This document shows, one piece after another, positions 17,720 to 26,911 of a stretch of DNA of 64,000 bases. Origin of the DNA: Amycolatopsis nigrescens CSC17Ta-90 (GTDB lineage: Bacteria; Actinomycetota; Actinomycetes; Mycobacteriales; Pseudonocardiaceae); contig NZ_ARVW01000001.1 in assembly GCF_000384315.1 (NCBI RefSeq), positions 4,216,157 to 4,280,156 of the forward strand. The letters are read 5' to 3'. Positions within the stretch are counted from its first letter, which is position 1. Every line of letters begins with the position of its first letter. The notes beneath the pieces were generated by a model. That model saw only the letters and a list, made by a program, of their open reading frames with translations. It made no database searches and was not told where the DNA came from. Both the position numbers and the translations under genes were made by a program.

Positions 17720-19159
17720 TCAGGCGGCCGTCTCGGACCCGAGTGCTTCCAGGAACGAGCGCGCCCACCTGTCGACGTCGTGCGTGAGGACCTGACGACG
17801 CAAGGCGCGCATCCTACGTCTGCCCTCGGCTGGGTCGAGCGTAATGGCAGCCTCGAGCGCGTTCTTCACCCCGTCGAGGTCGTGCGGGTTCACCAGAAAC
17901 GCGCTGCTCAGTTCGGCCGCCGCCCCGGCGAACTCGGAGAGCACCAGCGCGCCGCCCAGATCGTGCCGGCAAGCCACGTACTCCTTACAGACCAGGTTCA
18001 TGCCGTCGCGCAGCGGGGTCACCACCATCACGTCGGCCGCGGAGAAGAACGCGGCGAGCTCGGTCCTGTTCACCGACTGGTGAAGATAGTGCACGACCGG
18101 ATGGCCCACCCTGGCGAACTCGCCATTGATCCGGCCGACCATCTGCTCGATCTCGCCGCGCATCCGCTGGTAGTGCTCCACCCGCTCGCGGCTCGGCGTT
18201 GCCAGCTGCACGAAAGTCACGTCCTCCGGTTTGACCCTGCCCTCCTGCAGCATCTCGTGGAACGCTTGCAGCCGAAGGTCGATGCCCTTGGTGTAGTCCA
18301 GCCGGTCCACCCCGAGCAGCACCGTCTTCGGGTTGCCGAGGTCGTCGCGGACCTGGGCGGCCCGGTCCGCCACCGGCTTGCTGCGGGCGAGCGTGTCCAG
18401 CCCGGCCGCGTCGATCGAGATGGGGAACGCGCCGACCCGGACGGTCCGGTCGCCGACCTGCACCATGCCCGGCCGGGAGCGCACGCCGACCGCGCCGCGG
18501 CTCGGTTCGAGGCCGGCCAGGGTGCGGGCCAGCCAGAGGAAGTTCTGCGCGCCGCCGGGCCGGTGGAAGCCGACCAGGTCGGCGCCGATCAGCCCGCGCA
18601 CGATCTCGGTCCGCCACGGCAGCTGCATGAACAGCTCCACCGGCGGGAACGGGATGTGCAGGAAGAAACCGATCCGCAGATCCGGCCGCAGCTCGCGGAG
18701 CATGCTCGGGACGAGCTGGAGCTGGTAGTCCTGTACCCAGACCGTGGCGCGCTCGCCGGCGACCGTCGCGCAGGCCTCGGCGAAGCGGCGGTTGACCTTG
18801 ACATAGCTCTCCCACCAGCTCCGGTCGAACACCGGCCTGGCCACGACGTCGTGATACAGGGGCCAAAGCGAGGCGTTGGAGAACCCCTCGTAGTAATCCT
18901 GGACTTCGTCGGAGGTGAGCGTCACAGGGTGCAGCACGAGTCCGTCATCTTCGAACTCGTCCACGTCCACGTCGGGTACACCCGGCCAGCCGACCCACGC
19001 GCCCTTGCGGGACCGCAGGAACGGCTCGAGCGCGGACACGAGCCCGCCGGGGCTCGCGGTCCAGCGCTGGGTGCCGTCCGTCTGCCGTTCGAGGTCCACC
19101 GGAAGACGGTTGGCCACCACGACGAACTCCGCGGTGTTGGCGTTACTGGTCTGGCTCAC
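17720..19159 (-). CDS. otsA: trehalose-6-phosphate synthase
   Basis: 479 residues, normal for the family. It transfers glucose from a nucleotide-glucose to glucose-6-phosphate to form trehalose-6-phosphate. A GT20 signature set is present: [53 protein letters not shown] and [18 protein letters not shown]. The product is the substrate of the phosphatase encoded next. GTG start at 19159 is preceded by GGGAGC. Trehalose serves as compatible solute and, in this order, as a mycolate carrier. Confidence 0.96.
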   Translation of the reverse strand: MSQTSNANTAEFVVVANRLPVDLERQTDGTQRWTASPGGLVSALEPFLRSRKGAWVGWPGVPDVDVDEFEDDGLVLHPVTLTSDEVQDYYEGFSNASLWPLYHDVVARPVFDRSWWESYVKVNRRFAEACATVAGERATVWVQDYQLQLVPSMLRELRPDLRIGFFLHIPFPPVELFMQLPWRTEIVRGLIGADLVGFHRPGGAQNFLWLARTLAGLEPSRGAVGVRSRPGMVQVGDRTVRVGAFPISIDAAGLDTLARSKPVADRAAQVRDDLGNPKTVLLGVDRLDYTKGIDLRLQAFHEMLQEGRVKPEDVTFVQLATPSRERVEHYQRMRGEIEQMVGRINGEFARVGHPVVHYLHQSVNRTELAAFFSAADVMVVTPLRDGMNLVCKEYVACRHDLGGALVLSEFAGAAAELSSAFLVNPHDLDGVKNALEAAITLDPAEGRRRMRALRRQVLTHDVDRWARSFLEALGSETAA

Positions 19160-19243
19160 GTCAGCTGCTCCCTACGCTCTCGCGGGCGCGGCCCGCTGGA
19201 AACACTATCCCGTGACGAGCAGGGCAGGGCAGAGCTGGACGAG

Positions 19244-20767
19244 TCACTCCAGACGGCGGCCCTGGTCCAACGGTCCGGCCATCCGCGGTCCGGAAAGCTT
19301 GCGTTCCAGCCTGCCGAGCCCGGTGCGTACCGGCTGTGCGAGGTACTCGCCGAGCACCACACCGGCGGCCAGGGCGAGCCCGACCGCCACCGCGGTCATC
19401 AAGGTGGAGAAGTTGCTGATGGGTTCCACCGCGATCTGGTACAGGCCACGGTAGGTGGAAAGACCGGGGAGCAGCGGCGTGATTCCAGACACGGCCACCA
19501 CCAACGGGGTGACCCTCAGCCGCCTGGCCAGTACCCCGCCGCAGAAGCCGACCAGGGTGGCCGCGATCGCGGAGGAACTGATCTGGTCGAAATCTGTCAG
19601 CATCAGCGCGCCGTACACCGCGGCCCCGATCGCGCCGGCCGCGCCGGCCACCAGGGTCGGGCGCAACCGCGAATAACTGGCCAGTGCGAAGCAGGCGGCC
19701 GCGCCCCCGCCGGCCAGCACCATGATCGGCAGGTCCTGTGGCGTGGAGCTGGGCACCTCGGGGGTGGTCGGCGGCAGTTTCAGCACCACCGCCAGTTTCA
19801 GCGCGAGCACCACCCCGGAGATCAGGCCGGCGCTCATCAGCGCCGTTTCCATGGTGCGCCCGGCCGAGGTCACGTAGTAGCCGGTGATGCCGTCCTGCAC
19901 CGCGGAGACGGTGGACAGCCCGGACAGCAGCACGGTGATCGCGGCGGCGACCACCAGTGTCGGCTTGTCGGTGCTGAGCAGTCCGCTGCTCAGTATTGCG
20001 GTGGCGGAGACGGTGGCGATCAGCCCGCCGGCCACCTGCTGGAAGAAGAACGGCAGCGCGTACCGGTTGAGCAGCCTGCCGATCCGGTCGATCACCGCGC
20101 TGATCACCAGTGCGACGGTGGCGATGTCCAGCCCGCCGCCGACGATCAGGGTGATGAAGAAGGCCATGCCGCCCCAGGCCAGGGTGGCGACCCAGCGCGG
20201 GTAGGGGTGCGGCGCCTTGGTGATCCGCTGGAGCTCGGCGTATGCCTCTTCGGCGCCGATGTTGCCGCGGTTGATCCGCTGCACCAGCTGCTCGGTGTCG
20301 GACAGCCTGCTGTAGTCCAGGCTGCGCGAGCGCACCACGCGCAGCGCGCTGACCGGCGCCATGTCGGTGCCGCGGTGGCAGGTGACGGTGATGGACGTGA
20401 AGATCACGTCGACCTCGCAGTGCGGCAGGCCGAGCGCGCCGGTGAGCGCGATGATGGTCGCGGTGACGTCGGAGGCGCCCGCGCCGCTGGCCATCTGCAC
20501 CTCGCCGATGCGCAGGGCGAGGTCGAGTACGAAGTTGACGGTCGTGTCGTCGGGCAGCGCCGGGCCGAGGGCCGTGTCGGCCTCCACCGCGGGCTGTTCG
20601 CCGGTCGGTGCTTCGAGGATGTGCCACGCGCGACGGCGCAGTTCGTTGCTCTTGTGCCGCCTGCTGCCGCCGGATCTGCCGGTGCCCTGTTCTTCCGGGG
20701 CCGCCTCGAGGATTTTCCACGCGCGGCGCCGGTTCGCCGGTCCCTTCGCACGCTGGTTGATCTTCAT
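19244..20767 (-). CDS. ThrE-type threonine/serine exporter family membrane protein
   Basis: 507 residues combining the two ThrE halves: an N-terminal ThrE (DUF1212) domain with the conserved LALRIGEVQMASGAGASDVT and a C-terminal ThrE_2 part (VVAVSGITPLLPGLSTYRGL). About ten membrane helices are visible. Family members export threonine or serine; the actual substrate here is unproven. The first ~70 residues are cytoplasmic and contain a duplicated motif, NRRRAWKILEA and LRRRAWHILEA. GAGGAGG precedes ATG 20767. It lies 84 bases upstream of otsA on the same strand and could share its transcript. Confidence 0.85.
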   Translation of the reverse strand: MKINQRAKGPANRRRAWKILEAAPEEQGTGRSGGSRRHKSNELRRRAWHILEAPTGEQPAVEADTALGPALPDDTTVNFVLDLALRIGEVQMASGAGASDVTATIIALTGALGLPHCEVDVIFTSITVTCHRGTDMAPVSALRVVRSRSLDYSRLSDTEQLVQRINRGNIGAEEAYAELQRITKAPHPYPRWVATLAWGGMAFFITLIVGGGLDIATVALVISAVIDRIGRLLNRYALPFFFQQVAGGLIATVSATAILSSGLLSTDKPTLVVAAAITVLLSGLSTVSAVQDGITGYYVTSAGRTMETALMSAGLISGVVLALKLAVVLKLPPTTPEVPSSTPQDLPIMVLAGGGAAACFALASYSRLRPTLVAGAAGAIGAAVYGALMLTDFDQISSSAIAATLVGFCGGVLARRLRVTPLVVAVSGITPLLPGLSTYRGLYQIAVEPISNFSTLMTAVAVGLALAAGVVLGEYLAQPVRTGLGRLERKLSGPRMAGPLDQGRRLE

Positions 20768-21027
20768 GAGTTGTCCACCTCCTCACTGGTTTCCCGGGGA
20801 GCATCGACACATCCACGCTGACCGTTGCACGTTCGAAACTGTGGCGTCCAGCACGTCGGCGGTGGATCTCCGAAACCTGCGTCAAAGATCGCCCAGCTGC
20901 CCCGTTTGGCACGTTTCCGCAGGTACGTGGCGAGACGTAAATCACACGGAAGAGTTCGGCTGGTCATCGCCGAACGGCGGGCGCGGCGGTACCGGCCCGC
21001 TGTGCACACCCTGGAAGGATGACGTCC

Positions 21028-21690
21028 ATGCCCGAACTGCGCCGTGACGGCGACGTCCACGTACTGAACTTCGGTGACGACGAGAACAGGTTCTCGCTGG
21101 ACTGGTTGAAGGCGGTGCACGCCGCGCTGGACCAGGTGGTCGCCGAGCCGGCGCCGCTGGTGACCATCGGCGCGGGCAAGTTCTACTCGAACGGCCTCGA
21201 CCTGGACTGGCTGCTCGCGCACAGCACCGAGGCCGCGGAGTACGTGGGCCGGGTGCACGGCCTGCTCGCGCGGATGCTGGTGCTGCCGGTGCCGACGGTG
21301 GCCGCGGTCAACGGGCACGCCTTCGGGGCTGGCGCGATGCTCGCGATGGCGCACGACTTCCGGCTGATGCGTGCCGATCGCGGGTTCTTCTGCTTCCCCG
21401 AGGTGGACATCCACATCCCGTTCACCCCCGGCATGGCCGCACTCGTGCAGGCCAAGCTCACCCCGGCCGCCGCGGTCGCGTCGATGACCACGGCCCGCCG
21501 CTTCGGCGGCCCGGACGCGGCGGCTTTCGGCATCGTGGACGGCACCGCCGCGCCGGAGGAGCTGCTCGGCCGCGCGCTCGCCGTCGCCCGCCCGCTGGCC
21601 GGCAAGGACAGCGACACCCTCGGCGCCATCAAGGCCACCATGTTCGGTTCCGCCACCTCCGCGCTGCGGGATGCCGGGGGTGCGGCCTAG
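21028..21690 (+). CDS. enoyl-CoA hydratase/isomerase family protein
   Basis: About 220 residues with the crotonase fold. The CoA-oxyanion segment GAGKFYSNGLDLDWL and the second oxyanion loop AVNGHAFGAGAMLAMAHDFR are visible, then FFCFPEVDIHIPF. The usual catalytic Glu pair of true hydratases is not obvious, so an isomerase-like activity on unsaturated acyl-CoA is more likely. Start: GGAAGG touches ATG 21019; ATG 21028, 9 bases after it, is preferred. It stands alone, followed by a tRNA gene. Confidence 0.82.
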   Translation: MPELRRDGDVHVLNFGDDENRFSLDWLKAVHAALDQVVAEPAPLVTIGAGKFYSNGLDLDWLLAHSTEAAEYVGRVHGLLARMLVLPVPTVAAVNGHAFGAGAMLAMAHDFRLMRADRGFFCFPEVDIHIPFTPGMAALVQAKLTPAAAVASMTTARRFGGPDAAAFGIVDGTAAPEELLGRALAVARPLAGKDSDTLGAIKATMFGSATSALRDAGGAA

Positions 21691-21740
21691 CCGCGTTGTT
21701 ACCATGAACGCCGCCGGGCGCGGCCTGTCCCGGCGGTCGT

Positions 21741-21813
21741 GCCGACCTAGCTCAGTTGGTAGAGCATCTGTCTTGTAAACAGAAGGTCAGGGGTTCGAGC
21801 CCCCTGGTCGGCT
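21741..21813 (+). tRNA. tRNA-Thr (anticodon TGT)
   Basis: A complete 73-base cloverleaf: acceptor GCCGACC/GGTCGGC, D arm GCTC...GAGC, anticodon stem TCTGT/ACAGA with loop CTTGTAA (anticodon TGT), and T arm AGGGG-TTCGAGC-CCCCT. The discriminator base is T and CCA is not encoded. No integrase or duplicated 3' end is visible nearby. Confidence 0.96.
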
Positions 21814-22133
21814 CTCAGTACTTGTCACCTCGCCAGATCATTACGCCGCAGGTCCTTGAACATTTACGTCCCGATCGGGCACAGTAAGGTCAGAAATTCT
21901 GCCCGAACGGGTGACGAAGGGATCTTCGTGCGAAGGTGCTGGACCGCGGAGCGGCCCGGAGCCTGGGATCTCGTCACCGAGTTGTAGCGCGTCAGCCAGT
22001 AGCGGAGCATGGACCGGCCCGGCAGGGCACCGTCGAACAGGGAAGGACCGGGATTTCTGTGTGCGCCCTTCCACGACATGAAAACAAACCGGTTGGCCGG
22101 TTTTATCTGCCCCTATCCGGACGGAGGCACCCG
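21814..22133 (+). other. intergenic region without a recognised gene
   Basis: About 320 bases between tRNA-Thr and the next gene. A short frame from GTG 21929 encodes about 19 residues (RRCWTAERPGAWDLVTEL) but has no support beyond being open. The part next to 22090 (AACCGGTTGGCCGGTTTT) is a short imperfect palindrome that could be an operator. Confidence 0.35.
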
Positions 22134-22652
22134 ATGCCTGTGACCTGGACATTCACCATCACCGCACGCTGGTCCCTGCCCGATCTCCAGTCCCGCTCGC
22201 TCACCATCGAGGTAGCGCGCGCCATCGTGGCGGGCGCCGCGCGGCCGGTGGTGGCCACCGTCGGCTGGATCCAGTCCGACGGCGGGTCCCTGCTCGCGGA
22301 GGTGTCCGCGCCGGCCGGCGGTGACGGGCTGGACGTGGTGCTCGCCACCCTGCGCGACGACCTGCCCCGGCGGCTCACCGGCGCCTATGGGCTCAACGGC
22401 TGCGGAGTCGCCCCCTTCGAGCTGGACATCCAGCCGCTGCCGGGGCAGGGCGACGGCCGCTGCGGACAGAACTCCCGGCAGGAACGAGCGACCCGGCTCA
22501 GCCGCTGCCTCTGCATCGCCACCGCCCGCTCCCCGCGGCCCACCAGCTCGACCCGTTCGCTGGGCACCTTCCTGCGGCGCAGCGGGATGGGCGCGCGGCA
22601 GGAGCGGGAGGCGCCGTCCGAGCAGCGCGAACCTCAACCCGCGGGCCGCTAG
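22134..22652 (+). CDS. hypothetical protein
   Basis: 172 residues. The first ~110 look like a real fold (TWTFTITARWSLPDLQSRSL, VARAIVAGAARPVVATVGWI, LDVVLATLRDDLPRRL); the rest is Arg/Ser/Pro-rich and looks unstructured or possibly frame-shifted. ATG 22134 follows ACGGAGG by 7 bases, which supports translation. No family recognised. It precedes the ScbR-like regulator by 110 bases on the same strand. Confidence 0.5.
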   Translation: MPVTWTFTITARWSLPDLQSRSLTIEVARAIVAGAARPVVATVGWIQSDGGSLLAEVSAPAGGDGLDVVLATLRDDLPRRLTGAYGLNGCGVAPFELDIQPLPGQGDGRCGQNSRQERATRLSRCLCIATARSPRPTSSTRSLGTFLRRSGMGARQEREAPSEQREPQPAGR

Positions 22653-22762
22653 CACGTCACGGCACGTGTCGGAGTCGCGACCGTGAGCGCAGTGCCGTGG
22701 GTGGGTCCCTGCCGGCCGCCCGGTACCATCCATGAGGCACACGTGACGTTGAAGGGGCCGTT

Positions 22763-23449
22763 GTGACGCAACAGGATCGGGCGAAATACACGCGACAGAC
22801 GATCCTCGAGGCCGCGGCCATGGTGTTCGATCGCGCCGGCTACAACGCCGCCACGCTGAACGAGGTGGCCACCCTCGCCAATACGATGGCTCAAGCGGAA
22901 CGCGGCGCCACGGTCACCAAAGGCGCTGTGTCCCATCACTTCCAGAGCAAGAAGGACCTCGCCGAAGCCGTGATCACGGCACAGCACACCTGGTCCGTCG
23001 GACTGGCGAAGCAGAAGCTCGAGGACGACGAGCCGGGACTGCGGTCGGCCATCGAGATGTCGCTCGGCCTGGCGGCCAAGCTGAGCGACCACGAGAAACC
23101 CTTGGTGCGGGCGGGTATCAAGCTCACCCTGGAGAACGGGCCCTCCTTCGACCTGCCGGTGGACCCGTACCGGGAGTGGATCGATGCCACCGTGGAACTG
23201 CTGCGGCGGGCGGTGACCGAAGGCGATGTTCGCGTGGAGGTCGACGTGGCCGCCGCCGCCGAGCTGATGGTCGGTTGTTTCGTCGGGGTGCACCTGCTTT
23301 CCGAGGTGCTCAGCGGGCGGGCCCGCCTCGACGAGCAGGTGCGCCTGATGTGGACCTTCTGGCTGGAGCACCTGGTGCCGGAGGAGCGGGTGGCCGAGTT
23401 CCGCGGTTTCGTGGCGGGCCGTTTGATGGCCGAAATGGTCACGCCATAA
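22763..23449 (+). CDS. TetR-family regulator, ScbR/ArpA (gamma-butyrolactone receptor) type, with HTH insertion
   Basis: 228 residues. The N-terminus follows the ScbR/ArpA pattern closely (DRAKYTRQTILEAAAMVFDR, GYNAATLNEVA, then VTKGAVSHHFQSKKDLAEAV). Such proteins are DNA-binding receptors for butyrolactone-type signals controlling secondary metabolism and development. Unusually, about 10 residues (NTMAQAERGAT) separate the second helix from the recognition helix, where the family normally has only a short turn. The ligand domain (about 70-228) is full length. GTG 22763 follows GAAGGGG by 5-6 bases. No synthase (AfsA) gene is adjacent. Confidence 0.8.
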   Translation: MTQQDRAKYTRQTILEAAAMVFDRAGYNAATLNEVATLANTMAQAERGATVTKGAVSHHFQSKKDLAEAVITAQHTWSVGLAKQKLEDDEPGLRSAIEMSLGLAAKLSDHEKPLVRAGIKLTLENGPSFDLPVDPYREWIDATVELLRRAVTEGDVRVEVDVAAAAELMVGCFVGVHLLSEVLSGRARLDEQVRLMWTFWLEHLVPEERVAEFRGFVAGRLMAEMVTP

Positions 23450-23799
23450 TCAGTCTGCCAATATCCGGCCGTTAGGAAATGGTCAACTGGCCGGCTCTAT
23501 TTCTGATCTTTCGTGGGCGTAGTCGCTTTCGTTTCATTGGTTGAGGACCAGGTCGGGAACGGCATGTACCTGCGGTGGACCTGCTGATCAGGGTCCCGTG
23601 CACCTGCACGTTCGGGTGAACGAAGGATTTCGCTCAGGTGCCGCCATTTCACCGCAAAGGCTTCTATCGTCATTCCGGGATTGCTGTCAGTATTGGCTGT
23701 GTGTGACCGGCAGGCGCCGAGATGCTGGTCATGTGCGTGTTCGCCCCGGACCACGGCGGGCCGTCAGGCAGCCGGAACTGCGGGAAAGGGGCGACCGAA
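23450..23799. other. intergenic region without a recognised gene
   Basis: About 350 bases after the TetR gene. It is less GC-rich than its flanks and holds an imperfect inverted repeat near 23465-23493 (CCGGCCGTTAGG ... ACTGGCCGG). An open frame from 23722 joins the next gene but lacks a ribosome site, so I treat it as a leader. Confidence 0.3.
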
Positions 23800-24810
23800 A
23801 TGCCGAGGTCCGAGTCCGCGAGCCATTCGTTCCTGGTCGACGACGCCCGGCGGCCGGTGACCCCGCGCCGGGTCGTCATCGGTGACGTCGAGCGGGTGGA
23901 GGCCGCGACCGGCACCCTGCGCGCGCTGGACCAGCGGTATGGCGGGGGCCGTTGCCGGGACACCGTGCTGGCCTACCTGCCCGGCACGCACGCGCTGCTC
24001 CGCGCGCCGGCCGGGGAACGGGTCGCCGCGCGGCTGAGTACCGCGGTGGCGGATCTGCACAACCTGGCGGGCTGGACCTGTTTCGACACCGGTGACACCG
24101 AGTCCGCACACCGTCATTTCCAGCTCGCGCTGCAGCTGGCCAACCGCACGCGCGACCACGAGCTGGTGGCCAACATCCACTACCGGATCGGGCGCGTGCA
24201 TCTGCACCAGCACGCGCCCGGTGAGGCGCTGGCCGAGTTCCGGCTGGGGCAGATCGCCGCGGACGCCTGCGGTTCCCACCGCGCGGGGGCGATCCTGCAG
24301 GCGAACCGGGCCTGGGCCTACGCCAAGATCGGCCTGGCCGGGCAGGCGGCGGTGCTGCTCGACAAGGCGGGGGACGAGCTGGCCTTCGACGGGGCCGTGC
24401 CGCCGCCGTGGGCGGCCTTCTTCGACGACGTCGAGCTGTCCGCCATGGTCGGCACGGTGCACACCGATCTGGCGCGCACCCTGGACCCCGAGCACACCCG
24501 CACCGCCGTGCCCGCGCTGTCCTTCGCGATCGGCCGCCGCCACGACCTGACCCGCAGCAAGGTGCTCGACCTGATCTCGCTGGCGATCAACCACCTCATC
24601 GACGGCGACCTCGAAGAGGCGGTCGCGGTCGGCGGTCACGCCGTCGACCTGTGCGCGAGCCTCAACTCGGCCAGGGTGATCGACCGGATGCGCCCGCTCG
24701 TGCACGAGGCCGGCAGGCGGCCGGAGGACCCGGGCCTGCGGCGGCTGGTCGCGCGGATCGCCCTGCTCACCCCGGCCCGTCAGCCGTACTCGCCGAGGAC
24801 CAGGCTCTGA
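23800..24810 (+). CDS. TPR-like regulatory protein
   Basis: 336 residues of helical-repeat sequence, for example LHNLAGWTCFDTGDTESAHR then HFQLALQLANRTRDHELVAN, ANIHYRIGRVHLHQHAPGEA and LQANRAWAYAKIGLAGQAAV. This is the tetratricopeptide part common in actinomycete regulators that also carry an N-terminal XRE domain, but here no HTH is present. It may be a signalling or scaffold protein. ATG 23800 follows GAAAGGGG by about 8 bases. Confidence 0.65.
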   Translation: MPRSESASHSFLVDDARRPVTPRRVVIGDVERVEAATGTLRALDQRYGGGRCRDTVLAYLPGTHALLRAPAGERVAARLSTAVADLHNLAGWTCFDTGDTESAHRHFQLALQLANRTRDHELVANIHYRIGRVHLHQHAPGEALAEFRLGQIAADACGSHRAGAILQANRAWAYAKIGLAGQAAVLLDKAGDELAFDGAVPPPWAAFFDDVELSAMVGTVHTDLARTLDPEHTRTAVPALSFAIGRRHDLTRSKVLDLISLAINHLIDGDLEEAVAVGGHAVDLCASLNSARVIDRMRPLVHEAGRRPEDPGLRRLVARIALLTPARQPYSPRTRL

Positions 24811-24997
24811 GCTCACTCCATTGTCGCCACCTACCGTGACCGGATCACCACCCGGTGTGTCGCCTGTTTCGGGTCTTGCCTGGTCACCAGGCTCAAGGCG
24901 GCAGTTGAGCGGTGTTGCCGGCGGATCTTCCCGGGTAACGTCTGGAGTCACGGAGCGCAAGTGCCGGGGCCTGGCAAAGCACAGGAGGCAGGTTGAC

Positions 24998-25891
24998 ATG
25001 CGGACGATGTGGAAGGGAGCGGTGTCGTTCGGGCTGGTGACGATCCCGATCCACCTGTACGCGGCGACCGAGAACAAGAACGTCTCGCTGCGCCAGGTGC
25101 ACCAGAGCGACGGCGGCCGGATCCAGTACAAGCGGTTCTGCTCGTCCGAGGGCGTCGAGGTGCCCTACGGCGAGATCGCGAAGGGTTACGAGCTCGCCGA
25201 CGGCGAGATGGTGGTGCTCACCGACGATGACCTCGCCGAGCTGCCGCTGGCCAGCTCGAAGAGCATCGACGTGCTGGAGTTCGTGCCGCTGGAGTCGATC
25301 GACCCGATCTACTTCGACAAGACCTACTACCTCGAACCGCAGAAGGCGGCGACCAAGCCCTACGTGCTGCTGCGCGACTCGCTGCACAAGTCCGGGCACG
25401 TCGCGATCGCCAAGGTGGCCATCCGGCAGCGCGAGTCGCTGGCCGTGCTGCGGGTGGTCTCGGACGTGATGGTGATGACCACGATGCTCTGGCCGGACGA
25501 GGTGCGCACCCCCGATTTCGGCTTCCTGAAAGAGGATCCGCCGCAGGTGCGGCCGCAGGAGCTGACCATGGCCGGCTCGCTGATCGACTCGCTGTCCGAG
25601 CCGGTGTTCGAGCCGGACAAGTACTCCGACAGCTACCGCGAGGCGCTGGAGGCGCTGATCGAGGCGAAGGTGGCCGGCAAGGAGACCACCGCGCCGCCGT
25701 CGGCCGGGGCGAAGGCCGAGGTCGTCGACCTGATGTCCGCCCTGCAGGCCAGCGTTTCGGCGGCGAAGAGCAACCGCAAGACCACCGGTACCCGCAAGGC
25801 ACCCGCCAAGCGGACGGCGAAACCGGCCGAGAGCAAGACCGCCGCCGCGAAGAAGCCCACTAGCACACGCAGGTCGCCGAAGAGCGCCTGA
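24998..25891 (+). CDS. ku: non-homologous end-joining protein Ku
   Basis: 297 residues. The Ku core spans about 1-255: MRTMWKGAVSFGLVTIPIHL, a YAATENKNVSLRQVH stretch, RIQYKRFCSSEG, FDKTYYLEPQ and MVMTTMLWPDEVR. Bacterial Ku forms a homodimer that binds DNA ends and recruits ligase LigD. The C-terminal ~45 residues are a Lys/Ala/Thr-rich tail (RKAPAKRTAKPAESKTAAAK), the DNA-binding extension seen in many actinobacterial Ku proteins. ATG 24998 follows AGGAGG by 9 bases. No ligD gene lies in the window. Confidence 0.96.
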   Translation: MRTMWKGAVSFGLVTIPIHLYAATENKNVSLRQVHQSDGGRIQYKRFCSSEGVEVPYGEIAKGYELADGEMVVLTDDDLAELPLASSKSIDVLEFVPLESIDPIYFDKTYYLEPQKAATKPYVLLRDSLHKSGHVAIAKVAIRQRESLAVLRVVSDVMVMTTMLWPDEVRTPDFGFLKEDPPQVRPQELTMAGSLIDSLSEPVFEPDKYSDSYREALEALIEAKVAGKETTAPPSAGAKAEVVDLMSALQASVSAAKSNRKTTGTRKAPAKRTAKPAESKTAAAKKPTSTRRSPKSA

Positions 25892-25992
25892 ACCTCCGAT
25901 CGCGACACGCCGCGGCAGTGCCAGACTCTGTCGGCCCCGCGTGATAGCAAGGCGGGCAGGTGAAGCAACAAGTCGCGGAAGGCGGTAACGGC

Positions 25993-26196
25993 ATGACCTG
26001 CGCGAGCTGTGTCGACGCCCTGGACCACTGCCACGGCACGCTCGTCGTGCACCCCGACGGCATGGTGGAGTGCAGCGAGCTCGAGTGCGCCGACACCGAA
26101 CAGCTGCGCCACGAGCTGATCATCGAGTGCCACACCGTGGACGGCGGCTGCGGCTGCGTCGAAACGAGCCGTGCGGACATCCTGCTCGCTTCCTGA
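25993..26196 (+). CDS. small Cys-rich protein
   Basis: 67 residues with eight cysteines, including CASC near the start, CSELEC in the middle and a C-x7-CGC group near the end (ECHTVDGGCGC), with His residues nearby. That layout suggests metal or Fe-S binding, not disulfides, because no signal peptide is present. ATG 25993 follows GGAAGG by 9 bases; a GTG at 25960 would add 11 residues. Convergent with devR. Family not recognised. Confidence 0.6.
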   Translation: MTCASCVDALDHCHGTLVVHPDGMVECSELECADTEQLRHELIIECHTVDGGCGCVETSRADILLAS

Positions 26197-26844
26197 TCAG
26201 CCGCGGTCCACCTGGCGTTTGGCGAGGTAGACCGCCGCTTCGGTGCGTCGCTCGAAGCCCAGTTTGTGCAGCAGCGACGAAACGTAGTTCTTGATCGTCT
26301 TCTCGGCCAGTGACAGGCGTTCCGCGATCTGCCGGTTGGTCAGCCCGGTCGCGACCAGGTCGAGCACCCGCCGCTCCTGCGGGCTCAGCGCCTCGTAGCC
26401 GGGGTCGGTCGGCCCGTTCTCGCCGCGCAGCCTGCTCAGCACGGACGCGGTCAGGTGCGCGTCCAGCAGCGAGCCGCCACCGGCCACCGTGCGCACCGCC
26501 GAGACCAGGTTCGTGCCGGACACCTGCTTGAGCATGTAGCCGGCGGCCCCGGCCATGATCGCGCCGAACAGTGCTTCGTCGTCCGAGTAGGACGTGAGCA
26601 TCAGGCAGGCCGGTGGCGGGGTGACCGCGCTCCGGATGTCGCGGCAGACGGTGACCCCGTCGCCGTCCGGCAGCCGCACGTCGAGGATCGCGACGTCGGG
26701 ACGCACCGCCGGGATCCTGGCCAGCGCCTCGGCGGCGGACCCCGCCTCGCCGGCGACTTCGAGGCCGGGGTCGGTCTCCAGCACCGTGCGCAGACCGGTG
26801 CGCACCACCTCGTGGTCATCGAGCAGGAACACCGAAATCGTCAT
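26197..26844 (-). CDS. devR: DevR/DosR-type NarL-LuxR response regulator
   Basis: 215 residues. The receiver domain has the acidic pair LLDDHEVVR, phosphoacceptor Asp in DVAILDVRLPDG, Thr/Ser in LTSYS and Lys in YMLKQVSG. The C-terminal LuxR helix-turn-helix is LSPQERRVLDLVATGLTNRQ followed by IAERLSLAEKTIKNYVSSLL. This matches the hypoxia/NO/CO regulator of mycobacteria and relatives. It is the last gene of a PPOX-devS-devR series, 67 bases after devS. Confidence 0.93.
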   Translation of the reverse strand: MTISVFLLDDHEVVRTGLRTVLETDPGLEVAGEAGSAAEALARIPAVRPDVAILDVRLPDGDGVTVCRDIRSAVTPPPACLMLTSYSDDEALFGAIMAGAAGYMLKQVSGTNLVSAVRTVAGGGSLLDAHLTASVLSRLRGENGPTDPGYEALSPQERRVLDLVATGLTNRQIAERLSLAEKTIKNYVSSLLHKLGFERRTEAAVYLAKRQVDRG

Positions 26845-26911
26845 TGTCGCTCCCTATCTTGCGGGGCACCCGCACCCGGTCGGATCGATAACCGCGAGGA
26901 GGGAGTGTCGG

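Noticed and set aside
17699..20821. Plus-strand open frame of over 1000 codons across otsA and the ThrE gene
   Set aside because: The minus-strand genes have clear family motifs; the plus frame is Arg/His/Gln-rich antisense composition.
21741..22133. Integration site at tRNA-Thr
   Set aside because: No integrase, no repeat of the tRNA 3' end and no composition change downstream.
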